Source of the DNA: SOIA01 sp964346585
GTDB taxonomy: Bacteria > Acidobacteriota > Aminicenantia > Aminicenantales > Aminicenantaceae
Reading direction: 5' to 3'
DNA: 64,000 nt
NCBI GenBank assembly: GCA_964346585.1
Contig: CAYFVQ010000121.1
Coordinates: 16,368 to 80,367 of the forward strand
Positions within the stretch are counted from its first letter, which is position 1. Each line of letters begins with the position of its first letter. Shown one piece after another: positions 51,614 through 60,010 of the stretch. Both the position numbers and the translations under genes were made by a program. The notes below the pieces were generated by a model. It ran no database searches, was not told the DNA's origin, and saw only the letters and a program-made list of their open reading frames with translations.

Positions 51614-53635
51614 ATGAAGCAAGAACTTTCAAATAAAAAAATACTCATCTACACGATTTCATTCTATCTCTTACTCTTGATCTCGGAGTTCACTTTTAAC
51701 ACTCTCTATTTTATCGGCACCTACTCTACGGGAAAAGTCGGCTCGACTTTTTTTTCCAAAACGAGTGAAATCATAAGTCTTCTTAAATTTGATGTTATTC
51801 TTTATCTCCTGACCCTCATTTGTGTCTATTTAATTTTTTCTTTGATCAATTACCTCTTTGTCACGCTGGTTTATCTGGATCTGTCCCAAAGGAGATCCAA
51901 TCTTCCTTCATCCACTAAAGTGTATTTATTTATTTCTATCAATCTTTACTTTATCCTCTCCTTGTATTTCTTCAATTCTGTCTTTTATCCCTTCTCGAAC
52001 ATCACAAGATTTGGCTCCATGTTAGTCGGGCCCAATAATTATCATTTCTTAAGAATTCTGGCCATCTTCTTTATATGTATTTATTTTATTGGATTCTTTT
52101 ATTTCTCATTTAAATATGCACAGAAAAAAGTTAAAATTCTCACCTGGAGTTTTTTGGGACTGATTGCATTATCATTTTTAAATCCCTATTATCATCTCAA
52201 AAATCTTTATTATTCTTTTCCTCGAAAAAACAACACAGGACCCAATATCATTATTATTGGTCTGGATTCCTTAAACCCAAAACATGCGGGACATTTTGGC
52301 TATGAATTGAACACTACGCCCAATTTAGACAGAGTGCTCAAAGAATTTGTCGTTTTTAAAAACTCCTACACACCACTCGCTAGAACTTTTCCCTCCTGGT
52401 TTTCGATATTAACAGGTCAATATCCAGTATCCAACGGAGCCAGATACAACCTCATCAAAAGAAAATTCATCAACCAAGAATCCAAGACTCTTCCGAACAT
52501 TCTTAAGGAAAGAGAATATTTCACGGCTTATTTCACTGATGAGACACGATTCAGCAACATCCTTAAAGAGGACGGATTTCAGTATCTGAGGCATCCCATA
52601 AAGGGAGTTAAAGATTTCGTTTTTGGCAACTTTCATGATTTCACCTTGACGAATGTGTTTTTCAATAATCCTCTTGGATACAAAATATTCAATTTTACGG
52701 ATATAAACAGAGCCGTTTATCATCTTTACAGGAACAGATACTTTACAGATGATGTGGTGTCTTTCGTCAACTCATTAAAAACAAAAGAGAAATTTTTCTT
52801 GGCCGTCCATTTTTGTGCCCCTCACTGGCCTTACATCTCATCGGCTCCTTATCCTTATCTGTATGAAAAAGAGTCTAATCCTCTCTATGACCAGTATGAT
52901 GGGGCTATCCGGATGGTTGACGACCAACTGGGAAGATTAATCAGGACAATAAAAAAGAAGGGATTATATGAAAACTCAATCCTAATCATACTCTCTGACC
53001 ATGGAGAAACCTTCGAAGGGCATGGAACTGATCTAAGAGTATCCGACCAGAATCGCATCCTGATCTCATTCAAACTTCCGGGAAAAAATTCTCATTTCCA
53101 GAGAAACAGACTGATCGGAACAACCGACATTTTTCCCACAATTCTGGATTTGTTAGGTTTGAATCATGACAACTATCAATACGAGGGATCAAGCTTAACG
53201 CCACTATTGACGGGGAGTGAAAATGAGGGGGACAGCGACAATCACATTTTTTTAGAAACAGGATTTTCTATTGATGTTCCTGGAGGAATAGGGACCTCCT
53301 TACAGGAAATGGTTGATGAGGGAATCCATTTTTACGAATGGGATAGAAGAGGAATTATCACTGTCAAAGAAGAATCTCATCAAGAATTGATAAAAAGAAA
53401 ACAAAGGGCGATCCAGACAAGCCAATGGAAATTAATCGTGACTCCTCTCATAAGAAGAAATGAACGCAGATTGGATGTATCTTTATACGATCTTTTGAAT
53501 GACCCAGAATGCACTCAGGATGTATCTGAAAAGTTTCCGGATGTCTATGAAAGGTTATTCAAAATATTAATGGACCATTATAAGGACGAAATAACTAAAG
53601 AAAACTTCAACAAAACGGCTAATAACAATTCTTGA
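51614..53635 (+). CDS. Membrane sulfatase/phosphoethanolamine transferase-like protein
   Basis: A 673-residue protein with five or six membrane helices in residues 1-195, followed by an alkaline phosphatase-superfamily (sulfatase-type) domain. Metal-site motifs are IIIGLDSLNPKH (Asp), the likely nucleophile threonine in RTFPSWFSILTG, and LSDHGETF (Asp-His). There is no CXPSR motif, so it is not a formylglycine sulfatase; a phosphoglycerol or phosphoethanolamine transferase or a phosphodiesterase fits better. The gene is clearly more AT-rich than its neighbours (two lines counted by hand give 33-37% GC, against about 50% in a neighbouring gene), suggesting recent transfer. It separates queCDE from queF. 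Confidence 0.8.
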   Translation: MKQELSNKKILIYTISFYLLLLISEFTFNTLYFIGTYSTGKVGSTFFSKTSEIISLLKFDVILYLLTLICVYLIFSLINYLFVTLVYLDLSQRRSNLPSSTKVYLFISINLYFILSLYFFNSVFYPFSNITRFGSMLVGPNNYHFLRILAIFFICIYFIGFFYFSFKYAQKKVKILTWSFLGLIALSFLNPYYHLKNLYYSFPRKNNTGPNIIIIGLDSLNPKHAGHFGYELNTTPNLDRVLKEFVVFKNSYTPLARTFPSWFSILTGQYPVSNGARYNLIKRKFINQESKTLPNILKEREYFTAYFTDETRFSNILKEDGFQYLRHPIKGVKDFVFGNFHDFTLTNVFFNNPLGYKIFNFTDINRAVYHLYRNRYFTDDVVSFVNSLKTKEKFFLAVHFCAPHWPYISSAPYPYLYEKESNPLYDQYDGAIRMVDDQLGRLIRTIKKKGLYENSILIILSDHGETFEGHGTDLRVSDQNRILISFKLPGKNSHFQRNRLIGTTDIFPTILDLLGLNHDNYQYEGSSLTPLLTGSENEGDSDNHIFLETGFSIDVPGGIGTSLQEMVDEGIHFYEWDRRGIITVKEESHQELIKRKQRAIQTSQWKLIVTPLIRRNERRLDVSLYDLLNDPECTQDVSEKFPDVYERLFKILMDHYKDEITKENFNKTANNNS

Positions 53636-53690
53636 CTCGCCCCTTCTCCTCACAAAAATCCTCATACTCTCAAAAAATGACCAGTCAGTG

Positions 53691-54599
53691 TCACTTCTTC
53701 TTAAAAAACCGATACCCGAAACGCGTGAGATAGACGCCTGCCAAGATAATAACAGCACCGCATACCTGGAGAGGAGTAATCCTTTCAGCCAAGAAGACAT
53801 AAGCAATGAGCACAGAAAACATGACATTGATATTCCCGTATATCGCAGTCTTGGAGTTGCCAATCCGCTTCACAGATGTATACCAGATGACATAACACAC
53901 GGCAATGGCGAACAAACCGGAGTAGAGAAGGGATATCCAGCCTTGGAATGAGATCTCCTTCCAAGGGATGCGGAAGATAGCCGGTGCAGCAAAAGGCAGA
54001 TAAAACACTGTCCCGAGTGCAAGGGTCAGGGATGTCCATTTCAGGGGTGATACTCTGTTCAGGAACGGTCTGGAAAAAACAGTGTAGGCCGCCCAGAGAA
54101 GGTTGCCTGAAAAAATCATTACATCTCCCCTCACGTTCTCCCATGTCAACTGAAAGCCCTCGCCCTGCTGGGTGATGACCAGATAGAATCCGACGAACGA
54201 GATTAAAATTCCCACCCAGGCTGCCCACTGGATCTTCTCGTGCTTTAAAAATGTGCTCAAGAGTGCAATGAAAACAGGTGTCATGCCCATGATGATGGAG
54301 GTGTTGGAAACTTTAGTCCAGTTCAGCCCGTGTATGAAGAGCAGCTGGTATCCGGTGTGCCCGATTATTCCGAGGCCCAGGGCCGCCCAGAAATCAGCCC
54401 TTCTCAGCGAATGACCTTCCTTCCTGATGACAAGAACAAGGATTAATACCAGGGCCGAAAAAAGCAACCGGAGCCCGTTGAAACCCTGGGGCGAGAATTG
54501 ACGAAGCGCTATTTTGATCACTGTGAAATTGACAGCCCAGAACAGCACGGCCAGAAGCATAAAAAAGTCTGTGGCACCGAGTTTCTTGTATTCTTCCAT
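53691..54599 (-). CDS. EamA/DMT-family membrane transporter
   Basis: A 302-residue protein with ten membrane helices in two EamA repeats (about residues 10-140 and 155-295). Typical stretches are FMLLAVLFWAVNFTVIKIAL, RLLFSALVLILVL, and AWVGILISFVGFYLVI. The family exports or imports small metabolites and substrates cannot be read from sequence. It lies 95 bases downstream of queF on the same strand and could be co-transcribed. The convergent sulfatase-like gene ends 56 bases away. The last residues are basic (RYRFFKKK type). Confidence 0.85.
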   Translation of the reverse strand: MEEYKKLGATDFFMLLAVLFWAVNFTVIKIALRQFSPQGFNGLRLLFSALVLILVLVIRKEGHSLRRADFWAALGLGIIGHTGYQLLFIHGLNWTKVSNTSIIMGMTPVFIALLSTFLKHEKIQWAAWVGILISFVGFYLVITQQGEGFQLTWENVRGDVMIFSGNLLWAAYTVFSRPFLNRVSPLKWTSLTLALGTVFYLPFAAPAIFRIPWKEISFQGWISLLYSGLFAIAVCYVIWYTSVKRIGNSKTAIYGNINVMFSVLIAYVFLAERITPLQVCGAVIILAGVYLTRFGYRFFKKK

Positions 54600-54694
54600 T
54601 CGAACAGTGAATTATAAGGGATAAACTCTGTGAAGAAAAGAGAGTGTGAAATAAAAAATCTTGCGCGGAAAATTTAGGGAGGAATAATGAAGCT

Positions 54695-55123
54695 CTATTT
54701 CGAACTCTTTGAGGATCGGGGATAATGGGCTTCGACTACAGATGCTAGGCCGCCTCGTGGGTTGAACTCTCCACTTACAACAGCCTTCACTGGACGACAG
54801 GCTTTAACGATGTCCTCCAGAATGCGGTTGACTGCATTCTCATAAAAAATGCCCAGGTCTCTGTAGGCGAGCATGTACATCTTTAAAGATTTGAGCTCCA
54901 GGCAATGATTTTTAGGCACATAGCGGATGACAATGGTCCCGAAATCAGGAAGCCCAGTCTTGGGACAGATGGAAGTGAATTCGGGAAACTCAATCTTTAT
55001 CTCGTAATCAGGAAACTGGTTGGGAAATGTCTCGATGGCCGGCAGCTTTTCTGTCAAGCCTGCCTTGGCCTCTTTCTCTGTCATACGAGGCATAGTTTTT
55101 TGTGTTCCTGTGCCTTTTTTCAT
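54695..55123 (-). CDS. queF: NADPH-dependent preQ0 reductase QueF
   Basis: QueF reduces the nitrile of preQ0 to the aminomethyl group of preQ1, the step after QueC. The 142-residue unimodular protein has the catalytic cysteine in FTSICPKTGLPDFGTI, the family block NHCLELKSLKMYMLAYRDLGIFYENAVN, and a C-terminal RGG segment. It has the short YkvM-like form. With queCDE 4 kb away the preQ1 pathway is nearly complete in this window; tgt and queA are not present. Confidence 0.94.
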   Translation of the reverse strand: MKKGTGTQKTMPRMTEKEAKAGLTEKLPAIETFPNQFPDYEIKIEFPEFTSICPKTGLPDFGTIVIRYVPKNHCLELKSLKMYMLAYRDLGIFYENAVNRILEDIVKACRPVKAVVSGEFNPRGGLASVVEAHYPRSSKSSK

Positions 55124-55266
55124 TTTTAAAAGTATATATCAACTTCATAGAGATGACAATCTCCTCAAGCCATGATATTCACGGCGTACCATTAGAAATC
55201 AACCATTCGGACAGATGTCAATTCTGAATAGAACATTCAATTTCAGCAAGAACAAAATCAAATATT

Positions 55267-55294
55267 TTGGCTTAGAAATTCTTTTTGATATAAT
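55267..55294 (+). promoter_or_regulatory. Possible sigma-70 promoter upstream of the DUF6485-like gene
   Basis: TTGGCT (55267-55272) and a perfect TATAAT (55289-55294) are 16 bases apart. They lie about 100 bases before the start of the small Cys-rich gene. The -35 has four of six consensus bases. Confidence 0.4.
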
Positions 55295-55395
55295 AGCTCT
55301 TCCACAGAAGAAGATATGAGCCTTCAACTCTCCAATAATTCATTGTGGATAAACGTCATCCTTAAAATTGAGGTAGATTCAAGACGGAGTCAATC

Positions 55396-55599
55396 ATGAA
55401 AGAATGCCAGCAAGAAAGAAACCTTAAAATCTGTAATTGCTCCTACGAACCATGCAGCCGAAAAGGCGTGTGCTGTGAGTGTCTTCAGTATCACTGGGGC
55501 ATGAATCAGCTTCCCGCCTGTTTGTTCCCCGATGATGTGGAAAGAACATATGACCGCTCAATCAGAAGATTCATAGAGATTTATAAAGACAGGGCGTAG
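55396..55599 (+). CDS. Small cysteine-rich protein, DUF6485-like
   Basis: A 67-residue protein with nine cysteines: CNCSYEPCSRKGVCCECLQYH and a later PACLFP. The pattern C-x-C-x4-C-x5-CC-x-C suggests a metal- or cluster-binding miniprotein. The arrangement and the ERTYDRSIRRFIE tail resemble DUF6485 proteins, which are annotated as small cytosolic proteins of unknown function. It is followed 41 bases later by a radical SAM gene, and the two may be co-transcribed. Confidence 0.75.
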   Translation: MKECQQERNLKICNCSYEPCSRKGVCCECLQYHWGMNQLPACLFPDDVERTYDRSIRRFIEIYKDRA

Positions 55600-55640
55600 C
55601 CTTAAGCGTTTTGAAAACACAGCCAGATAAAAGTCACAGA

Positions 55641-56558
55641 ATGCACATTTATGGGCCCGTTCCTTCCCGGCGCTTGGGTTTTTCACTCGGCATCGATATC
55701 ATCCCTTTAAAGACATGCACACTCGACTGCATCTACTGCCAGTTAGGCCCCACTGCCCATAAAGCTTTGCAGAGAACAGAGTATTTTTCTCCATCCGAAA
55801 TCCTGGCCCAGATAAAAGAGAAGCTTGCATCCGGGCAGAGAATCGACACCATCACCTTTTCCGGATCAGGTGAGCCGACCCTGAATAAAATCCTGGGAAA
55901 ACTCATCAAGGAAATCAAAAAAATAACACGCATTCCAGTGGCTGTTCTGACCAACAGCACGCTATTCACTGACAAAACCGTCAGAAACACATTGATGGCT
56001 GCTGACCTGGTCATTCCTTCTCTCGATGCCGCCACCCAGGAAGTTTTCCTCCAGACAAACAGGCCTTGTTCTCCTCTCGATATCGAAGATATCATAGAAG
56101 GATTGAAGGTATTCCGCCGAGAATTCAAGGGGTCAATATGGCTCGAGGTCATGCTGGTGAAAGGCGTGAATGATTCTCCAGTTCATATCCAAAAACTCCA
56201 AGAAGCAGCCTCCAGGATAAAGCCCGATAAAATCCAGCTCAACACCGTTGTCCGTCCTCCAGCAGAGAAATTTGCCCATCCGTTGAGCCTCGAAGAAATG
56301 GAAAAGATAAGAAAAGCATTCGGGAAAAACTGCGAAATCATCGCCGAATTCGACAAAAAAACTCTCAAATCATCTCCAAAGGATTTGGAAGGAGCCATCC
56401 TGGCCATGATCCAAAGAAGACCCGTGACTCTTTCAGATATCTCAACAGCTCTGGGAAGACAGAAGAGCGAAATTAGTAAATACCTTGATGCACTCCTCTC
56501 AGAAGGAAAAATTCGGCCTGTCACTCATAAAGATTTAAAGTATTTCGAACCTGTCTGA
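55641..56558 (+). CDS. Radical SAM protein with C-terminal winged helix (COG0731-like)
   Basis: A 305-residue radical SAM protein. The N-terminal GPVPSRRLGFSLGID and the cluster motif CTLDCIYCQLG (CX3CX2C) are typical of the COG0731-like family; FSGSGEPTLN is the glycine-rich SAM-binding stretch. The C-terminal 70 residues (ISTALGRQKSEISKYLDALL) form a helix-turn-helix-like region. Its substrate is unknown. I chose the ATG at 55641; a TTG at 55611 would add ten residues. It follows the small Cys-rich gene. Confidence 0.85.
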   Translation: MHIYGPVPSRRLGFSLGIDIIPLKTCTLDCIYCQLGPTAHKALQRTEYFSPSEILAQIKEKLASGQRIDTITFSGSGEPTLNKILGKLIKEIKKITRIPVAVLTNSTLFTDKTVRNTLMAADLVIPSLDAATQEVFLQTNRPCSPLDIEDIIEGLKVFRREFKGSIWLEVMLVKGVNDSPVHIQKLQEAASRIKPDKIQLNTVVRPPAEKFAHPLSLEEMEKIRKAFGKNCEIIAEFDKKTLKSSPKDLEGAILAMIQRRPVTLSDISTALGRQKSEISKYLDALLSEGKIRPVTHKDLKYFEPV

Positions 56559-56721
56559 GTGAGTATAATATTTAAGGAGACGCCCATTGGCGTAATCAGG
56601 TCGACTATGATGAGAAAACATATTTATTCAAATGAGATATTCTTCTCTGGACTTCCACAACAAGCAGAAAAAAGAAACTGTATTTGAATACATAAAACAA
56701 AGCCGCAAATAAGGTGTAAGA

Positions 56722-57234
56722 ATGAAGGAAGTTAAAGACTTATCTAAAAAAGAGCTTTTGGGCCTCCTGGCAGATGCCTCAAAAAACTGGCTGGCCCATG
56801 ACGGTCTCTGGTTTCGAGTCGTGGAAGATAAATTTGGCCTCGAAGCGGCCATGGAGCTTGACCGCAAGGCCTGGGAAGAATTCACAGTCATCGAGGCCAA
56901 GAGAATAATGAAACGGCTGGGATTGGAACCCGGAGGCGGGATTCCTGCCCTCGTCCTTGCCTTGAAATTCAGACTCTATGCCCATATCAATGTTCAGGAA
57001 GTCAGAGAAATGAGTGAGACACATTGTGTCTTCCGGATGAACTCCTGCCGGGTTCAGGAAGCGAGACAAAGGCAGGGCCTTCCCGATTTTCCGTGCAAAT
57101 CAATAGGAATCGTTGAATACAGCGGGTTTGCCAAAACCATAGACCCACGGATCAAAACCACCTGCTTGACTTGCCCTCCTGACCCTCACCCGCCTGAAGT
57201 CTGGTGTGCCTGGGAATTCAAGATTGAGTCTTAG
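56722..57234 (+). CDS. Conserved cytosolic protein, DUF6125 / ATC hydrolase-like
   Basis: A 170-residue protein. WLAHDGLWFRVVEDKFGLEAAMELD, the VIEAKRIMKRLGL helix and the C-terminal Cys-rich part (CRVQEARQRQGLPDFPCKSIGIVEYSGFAKTID, then CLTCPPDPHP) recall proteins annotated as DUF6125 or L-2-amino-thiazoline-4-carboxylate hydrolase-like. The link is by general pattern and moderate only. No signal peptide or membrane segment is seen. A ribosome binding site (AAGGTG) precedes the ATG. The methyltransferase pseudogene begins five bases after its stop. Confidence 0.65.
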   Translation: MKEVKDLSKKELLGLLADASKNWLAHDGLWFRVVEDKFGLEAAMELDRKAWEEFTVIEAKRIMKRLGLEPGGGIPALVLALKFRLYAHINVQEVREMSETHCVFRMNSCRVQEARQRQGLPDFPCKSIGIVEYSGFAKTIDPRIKTTCLTCPPDPHPPEVWCAWEFKIES

Positions 57235-57239
57235 TTTCG

Positions 57240-57863
57240 ATGAGCAAAGAGATAGCAGAGCACTACGACCGCCACTGGCGCGAGTGCGAGGAATGGATTA
57301 AATCCCATCCGCACATCCATGAATCTGAGGTTATTGCTTTTTAAAAAGTCGTCCCTTCCGGTGTGGGCCTGGAGATAGGAGTGGGCACAGGGAGGATTGC
57401 CTCAGCTCTTTCCATTCGGTTCGGGCTGGACCCTTCAGGGAATATGCTCAAACTCGCGCAGCAAAAAAACATCTTGGTGGTCCAAGGCTTCGGAGAAGAC
57501 CTTCCTTTAAAAAAAGAGTCTTTTAATTTTATCCTAATTGTGTATACTATAGAGCTTGCTGATGATGCCCTCCGTTTTCTCAAAGAAGCCGCCAAGGCTC
57601 TAAAGAAGAGAGGTGTATTAATTTTAGGGATTGCAAACAGGAAGAGCGCCTGGGGAAAATTCTACGAGCAGGAAGCCGCCAAAGGCTTTTGGCACTGGTA
57701 TTCCATCGAGGAGATACTCCGCTATTTCAAAAAAATCCGCTTCGAGTTTCAAGAGGCCTTCCATACTCGCGCTCATGCTCCTCCGGATATAAAAAAAATC
57801 GAAGAACCCAAAAAAGGATTGGGATAAGGCGGCCTTGTTGTCTTCAAAGCCGTCAAACAATAA
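57240..57863 (+). pseudogene. Class I SAM-dependent methyltransferase, interrupted by two TAA codons
   Basis: One reading frame of 208 codons runs from ATG 57240 to TAA 57861-57863, with in-frame TAA codons at 57342-57344 and 57825-57827. Without them it reads as a small methyltransferase: MSKEIAEHYDRHW, then (after stop 1) KVVPSGVGLEIGVGTGRIA with the SAM-binding loop, FGLDPSGNML, VYTIELADDAL, and (after stop 2) GGLVVFKAVKQ, the usual last strand. No frameshift is needed. The middle part (57363-57827) alone still contains the cofactor loop. Two nonsense codons suggest a decaying gene or sequence errors. A possible product is a methyltransferase of small molecules or proteins. Confidence 0.75.
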
Positions 57864-57923
57864 ATATTTGTAAAAAGAATATTGGGATTATTTCCTCAGC
57901 ACATCAGTATTTAAGGAGTCAAT

Positions 57924-58889
57924 ATGTACGATAATACCTATTTTCCCCGGGCAGAAAAATACTGGCACCAGGGAAAACTCTACGAATGGTCTCATCCTAA
58001 TGTTCATTCCATGTCTCATGCTCTTCACTATGGCACTTCGGTGTTTGAGGGAATCCGTGCCTACAAAACTGAGAAAGGCCCTGCGGTCTTCCGCCTTCAT
58101 GAACACACCGACAGATTCCTGCATTCGGCCAAAACTCTATCCATGGACGTTCCCTTCAGTAAGGAGGAAATTAACGACGCAATAAAACTTCTGCTAAGGG
58201 AAAACAAGCTCGAATCGGCTTATATCCGGCCTCTTCTTTATTACGCCTATGGAAACTTGGGCTTGCTGCCGAAAGTTGCGCCAGTCGAATTGGTCATCGG
58301 CGCATGGGAATGGGGAGCCTACCTGGGTGACAAAACGGAAACAGGAGTTCAAGTGTATATTGTTCCCTGGAAGCGTGTCCATCGTTCCCAACTGGAAATG
58401 ACCGCAAAACTCGGAGGAGTTTATGTCCAGTCAGCAATCTGTGGGATGGAGGCCCGCTCTCTTGGTCATGACGAAGCTGTTTTCCTTAACCTTGAAGGGA
58501 ATATAGCCGAGGGACCTGGGGAAAATATATTCATCGTAAAGGATGGCGTTCTCATCACTAACGACAAATCAGAATCCATCCTGGAGGGCATCACCCGGGA
58601 AAGTATACTAGAGATGGCAAAAAGCCTCGGCATTGAAGCCCGCATCGGAATAATAACAAAGGAGGACTTTTTTACAGCTGACGAGGCCTTTTTCAGCGGA
58701 ACAGCCGTTGAAATCGCTCCCATCGTTCGTATAGCTGACGGCTCGAATCCTCAAGAAGATAAAAAAGAATACATCCTTGGGGATGGTCAAGTCGGAGAAA
58801 TCACACTCCGCATAGTCAAAGCCTACAGAGATGTGGTCAGCGGAAAGATGAAAGAATATGAAAAGTGGCTGACCTATGTGTACGACTGA
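57924..58889 (+). CDS. ilvE: Branched-chain amino acid aminotransferase
   Basis: IlvE transfers amino groups between glutamate and branched-chain 2-oxoacids. The 321-residue fold-type IV PLP enzyme has HYGTSVFEGIRAY, the PLP lysine region TAKLGGVYVQSA, GHDEAVFLN, NIAEGPGENIFIV and FFSGTAVEIAPI. It is close in pattern to IlvE and less to D-amino acid aminotransferase. The gene is preceded by AAGGAGT and stands apart from other amino acid genes. The start ATG at 57924 fits the family's short N-terminus. Confidence 0.93.
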   Translation: MYDNTYFPRAEKYWHQGKLYEWSHPNVHSMSHALHYGTSVFEGIRAYKTEKGPAVFRLHEHTDRFLHSAKTLSMDVPFSKEEINDAIKLLLRENKLESAYIRPLLYYAYGNLGLLPKVAPVELVIGAWEWGAYLGDKTETGVQVYIVPWKRVHRSQLEMTAKLGGVYVQSAICGMEARSLGHDEAVFLNLEGNIAEGPGENIFIVKDGVLITNDKSESILEGITRESILEMAKSLGIEARIGIITKEDFFTADEAFFSGTAVEIAPIVRIADGSNPQEDKKEYILGDGQVGEITLRIVKAYRDVVSGKMKEYEKWLTYVYD

Positions 58890-58992
58890 AAAACCTCGGT
58901 ATTCATCCAACGAATAAATTCAATCGTTCACTATCCAGACGGGAAAAATCTCTAAAAAATACAAGCGTGGAAAAGCTGTCGGAAAAAAGCCA

Positions 58993-59433
58993 TTGAACAA
59001 GCAGGACAAGGGTGTCTATCTGTTGATATTGACCTTGAATACAAACCAGAGAATACCAGCGGGAAAACTCAACCTGACAGAATTCGAGCCAGGAACCTAT
59101 CTTTACATCGGGAGCGCAAGGAACGGCCTTTTGGGAAGGATCGCCCGCCATTTGAGAAAAAAGAAAAAAAATTTCTGGCACATCGATTATTTTCTCCAGA
59201 AAGCCAAAATAAAAGAAATTTGGGTCAGAAATAACTATTTTGATGAATGCCAGATATTGAGTGAAGCCAAAAACTCACTCAAGAATTCGTTTTTTCCTTT
59301 AAAAAAATTCGGGTCCTCAGACTGCCGCTGTCCCAGCCACCTCATCTATCTCCCTGACAATGAAGTCAATTTAAATTCTTTGCGGGAAAAACTCTCCTTC
59401 GAGAAGGTCAATATCCATGGAATTCAAGCTTAA
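58993..59433 (+). CDS. GIY-YIG (DUF123) nuclease-like protein
   Basis: A 146-residue protein of the DUF123/GIY-YIG family. GVYLLIL replaces the GIY strand and GTYLYIGSARNGLLGRIARHL carries the YIG motif and the conserved arginine. It ends with KKFGSSDCRCPSHLIYL, a Cys/His segment like that of DUF123 proteins. Catalysis has not been shown for this group and the role is unknown. The start is a TTG at 58993; no better one is available in frame. It overlaps trmO by 17 bases. Confidence 0.8.
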   Translation: MNKQDKGVYLLILTLNTNQRIPAGKLNLTEFEPGTYLYIGSARNGLLGRIARHLRKKKKNFWHIDYFLQKAKIKEIWVRNNYFDECQILSEAKNSLKNSFFPLKKFGSSDCRCPSHLIYLPDNEVNLNSLREKLSFEKVNIHGIQA

Positions 59434-59893
59434 ATCCATTGGAATCGTTCATTCTCCCTTTAAGAAGAAAGAGGATATTGACTCAAAAAAATATGCCGAT
59501 TCAGGAGGATTCGACTCAGTCCAAGGAGAGCTTGAAATATTCAATGAATTTGTGGGAGGGCTCAAAGATATTGAGGGATTTTCCCATCTCGTCGTTCTTT
59601 TTGCCTTCCATAAATCCGAAGGGTACAGACTCCACACCAAGCCTCTGCTCGATGACACCTTGAGAGGAGTCTTTTCAACACGGAGTCCCAACCGGCCCAA
59701 CCCTCTGGGCATGACTGTAGTCAAGGTCATCGAAAGGAAAGGAAACTCGCTCAAGGTCTCCGGAATCGACATGATCGAAGGCACACCCATCCTTGATATT
59801 AAGCCTTACACATCGAGAGACAAAAAATCCTCCATCAAGCTTGGCTGGCTGGAGCAGAAAAAAAATAAAACGAAAATCGAGGAGATAAAATGA
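59417..59893 (+). CDS. trmO: tRNA (t6A37) N6-methyltransferase TrmO (TsaA family)
   Basis: TrmO (TsaA/YaeB) methylates t6A at position 37 to m6t6A using S-adenosylmethionine. The 158-residue protein keeps SIGIVHSPF, the block GFSHLVVLFAFH, and RSPNRPNPLGMTVVKV, the family signature, then GTPILDIKPY. Its length fits the short TsaA form that lacks a C-terminal extension. With mtaB elsewhere in the window, two enzymes acting on t6A are present. The gene overlaps the GIY-YIG gene by 17 bases. Confidence 0.9.
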   Translation: MEFKLKSIGIVHSPFKKKEDIDSKKYADSGGFDSVQGELEIFNEFVGGLKDIEGFSHLVVLFAFHKSEGYRLHTKPLLDDTLRGVFSTRSPNRPNPLGMTVVKVIERKGNSLKVSGIDMIEGTPILDIKPYTSRDKKSSIKLGWLEQKKNKTKIEEIK

Positions 59894-60010
59894 ATACAAA
59901 GAATTCCCGCATGCCTCGCTTTTCTCATTCATTTCTGGTATATATTCCTTTATCAAAGAATGGGATTGGTAATCTAAATCAAACCAAAAATCTTTAAAGG
60001 AGGATAAAAA

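Noticed and set aside
19691..57827. Reassignment of TAA to a sense codon
   Set aside because: It would explain the pilB and methyltransferase stops. However, many intact genes here (lpxK, the PEPCK-like gene, DUF362, mpg) end in TAA exactly where their families end, so TAA works as a stop.
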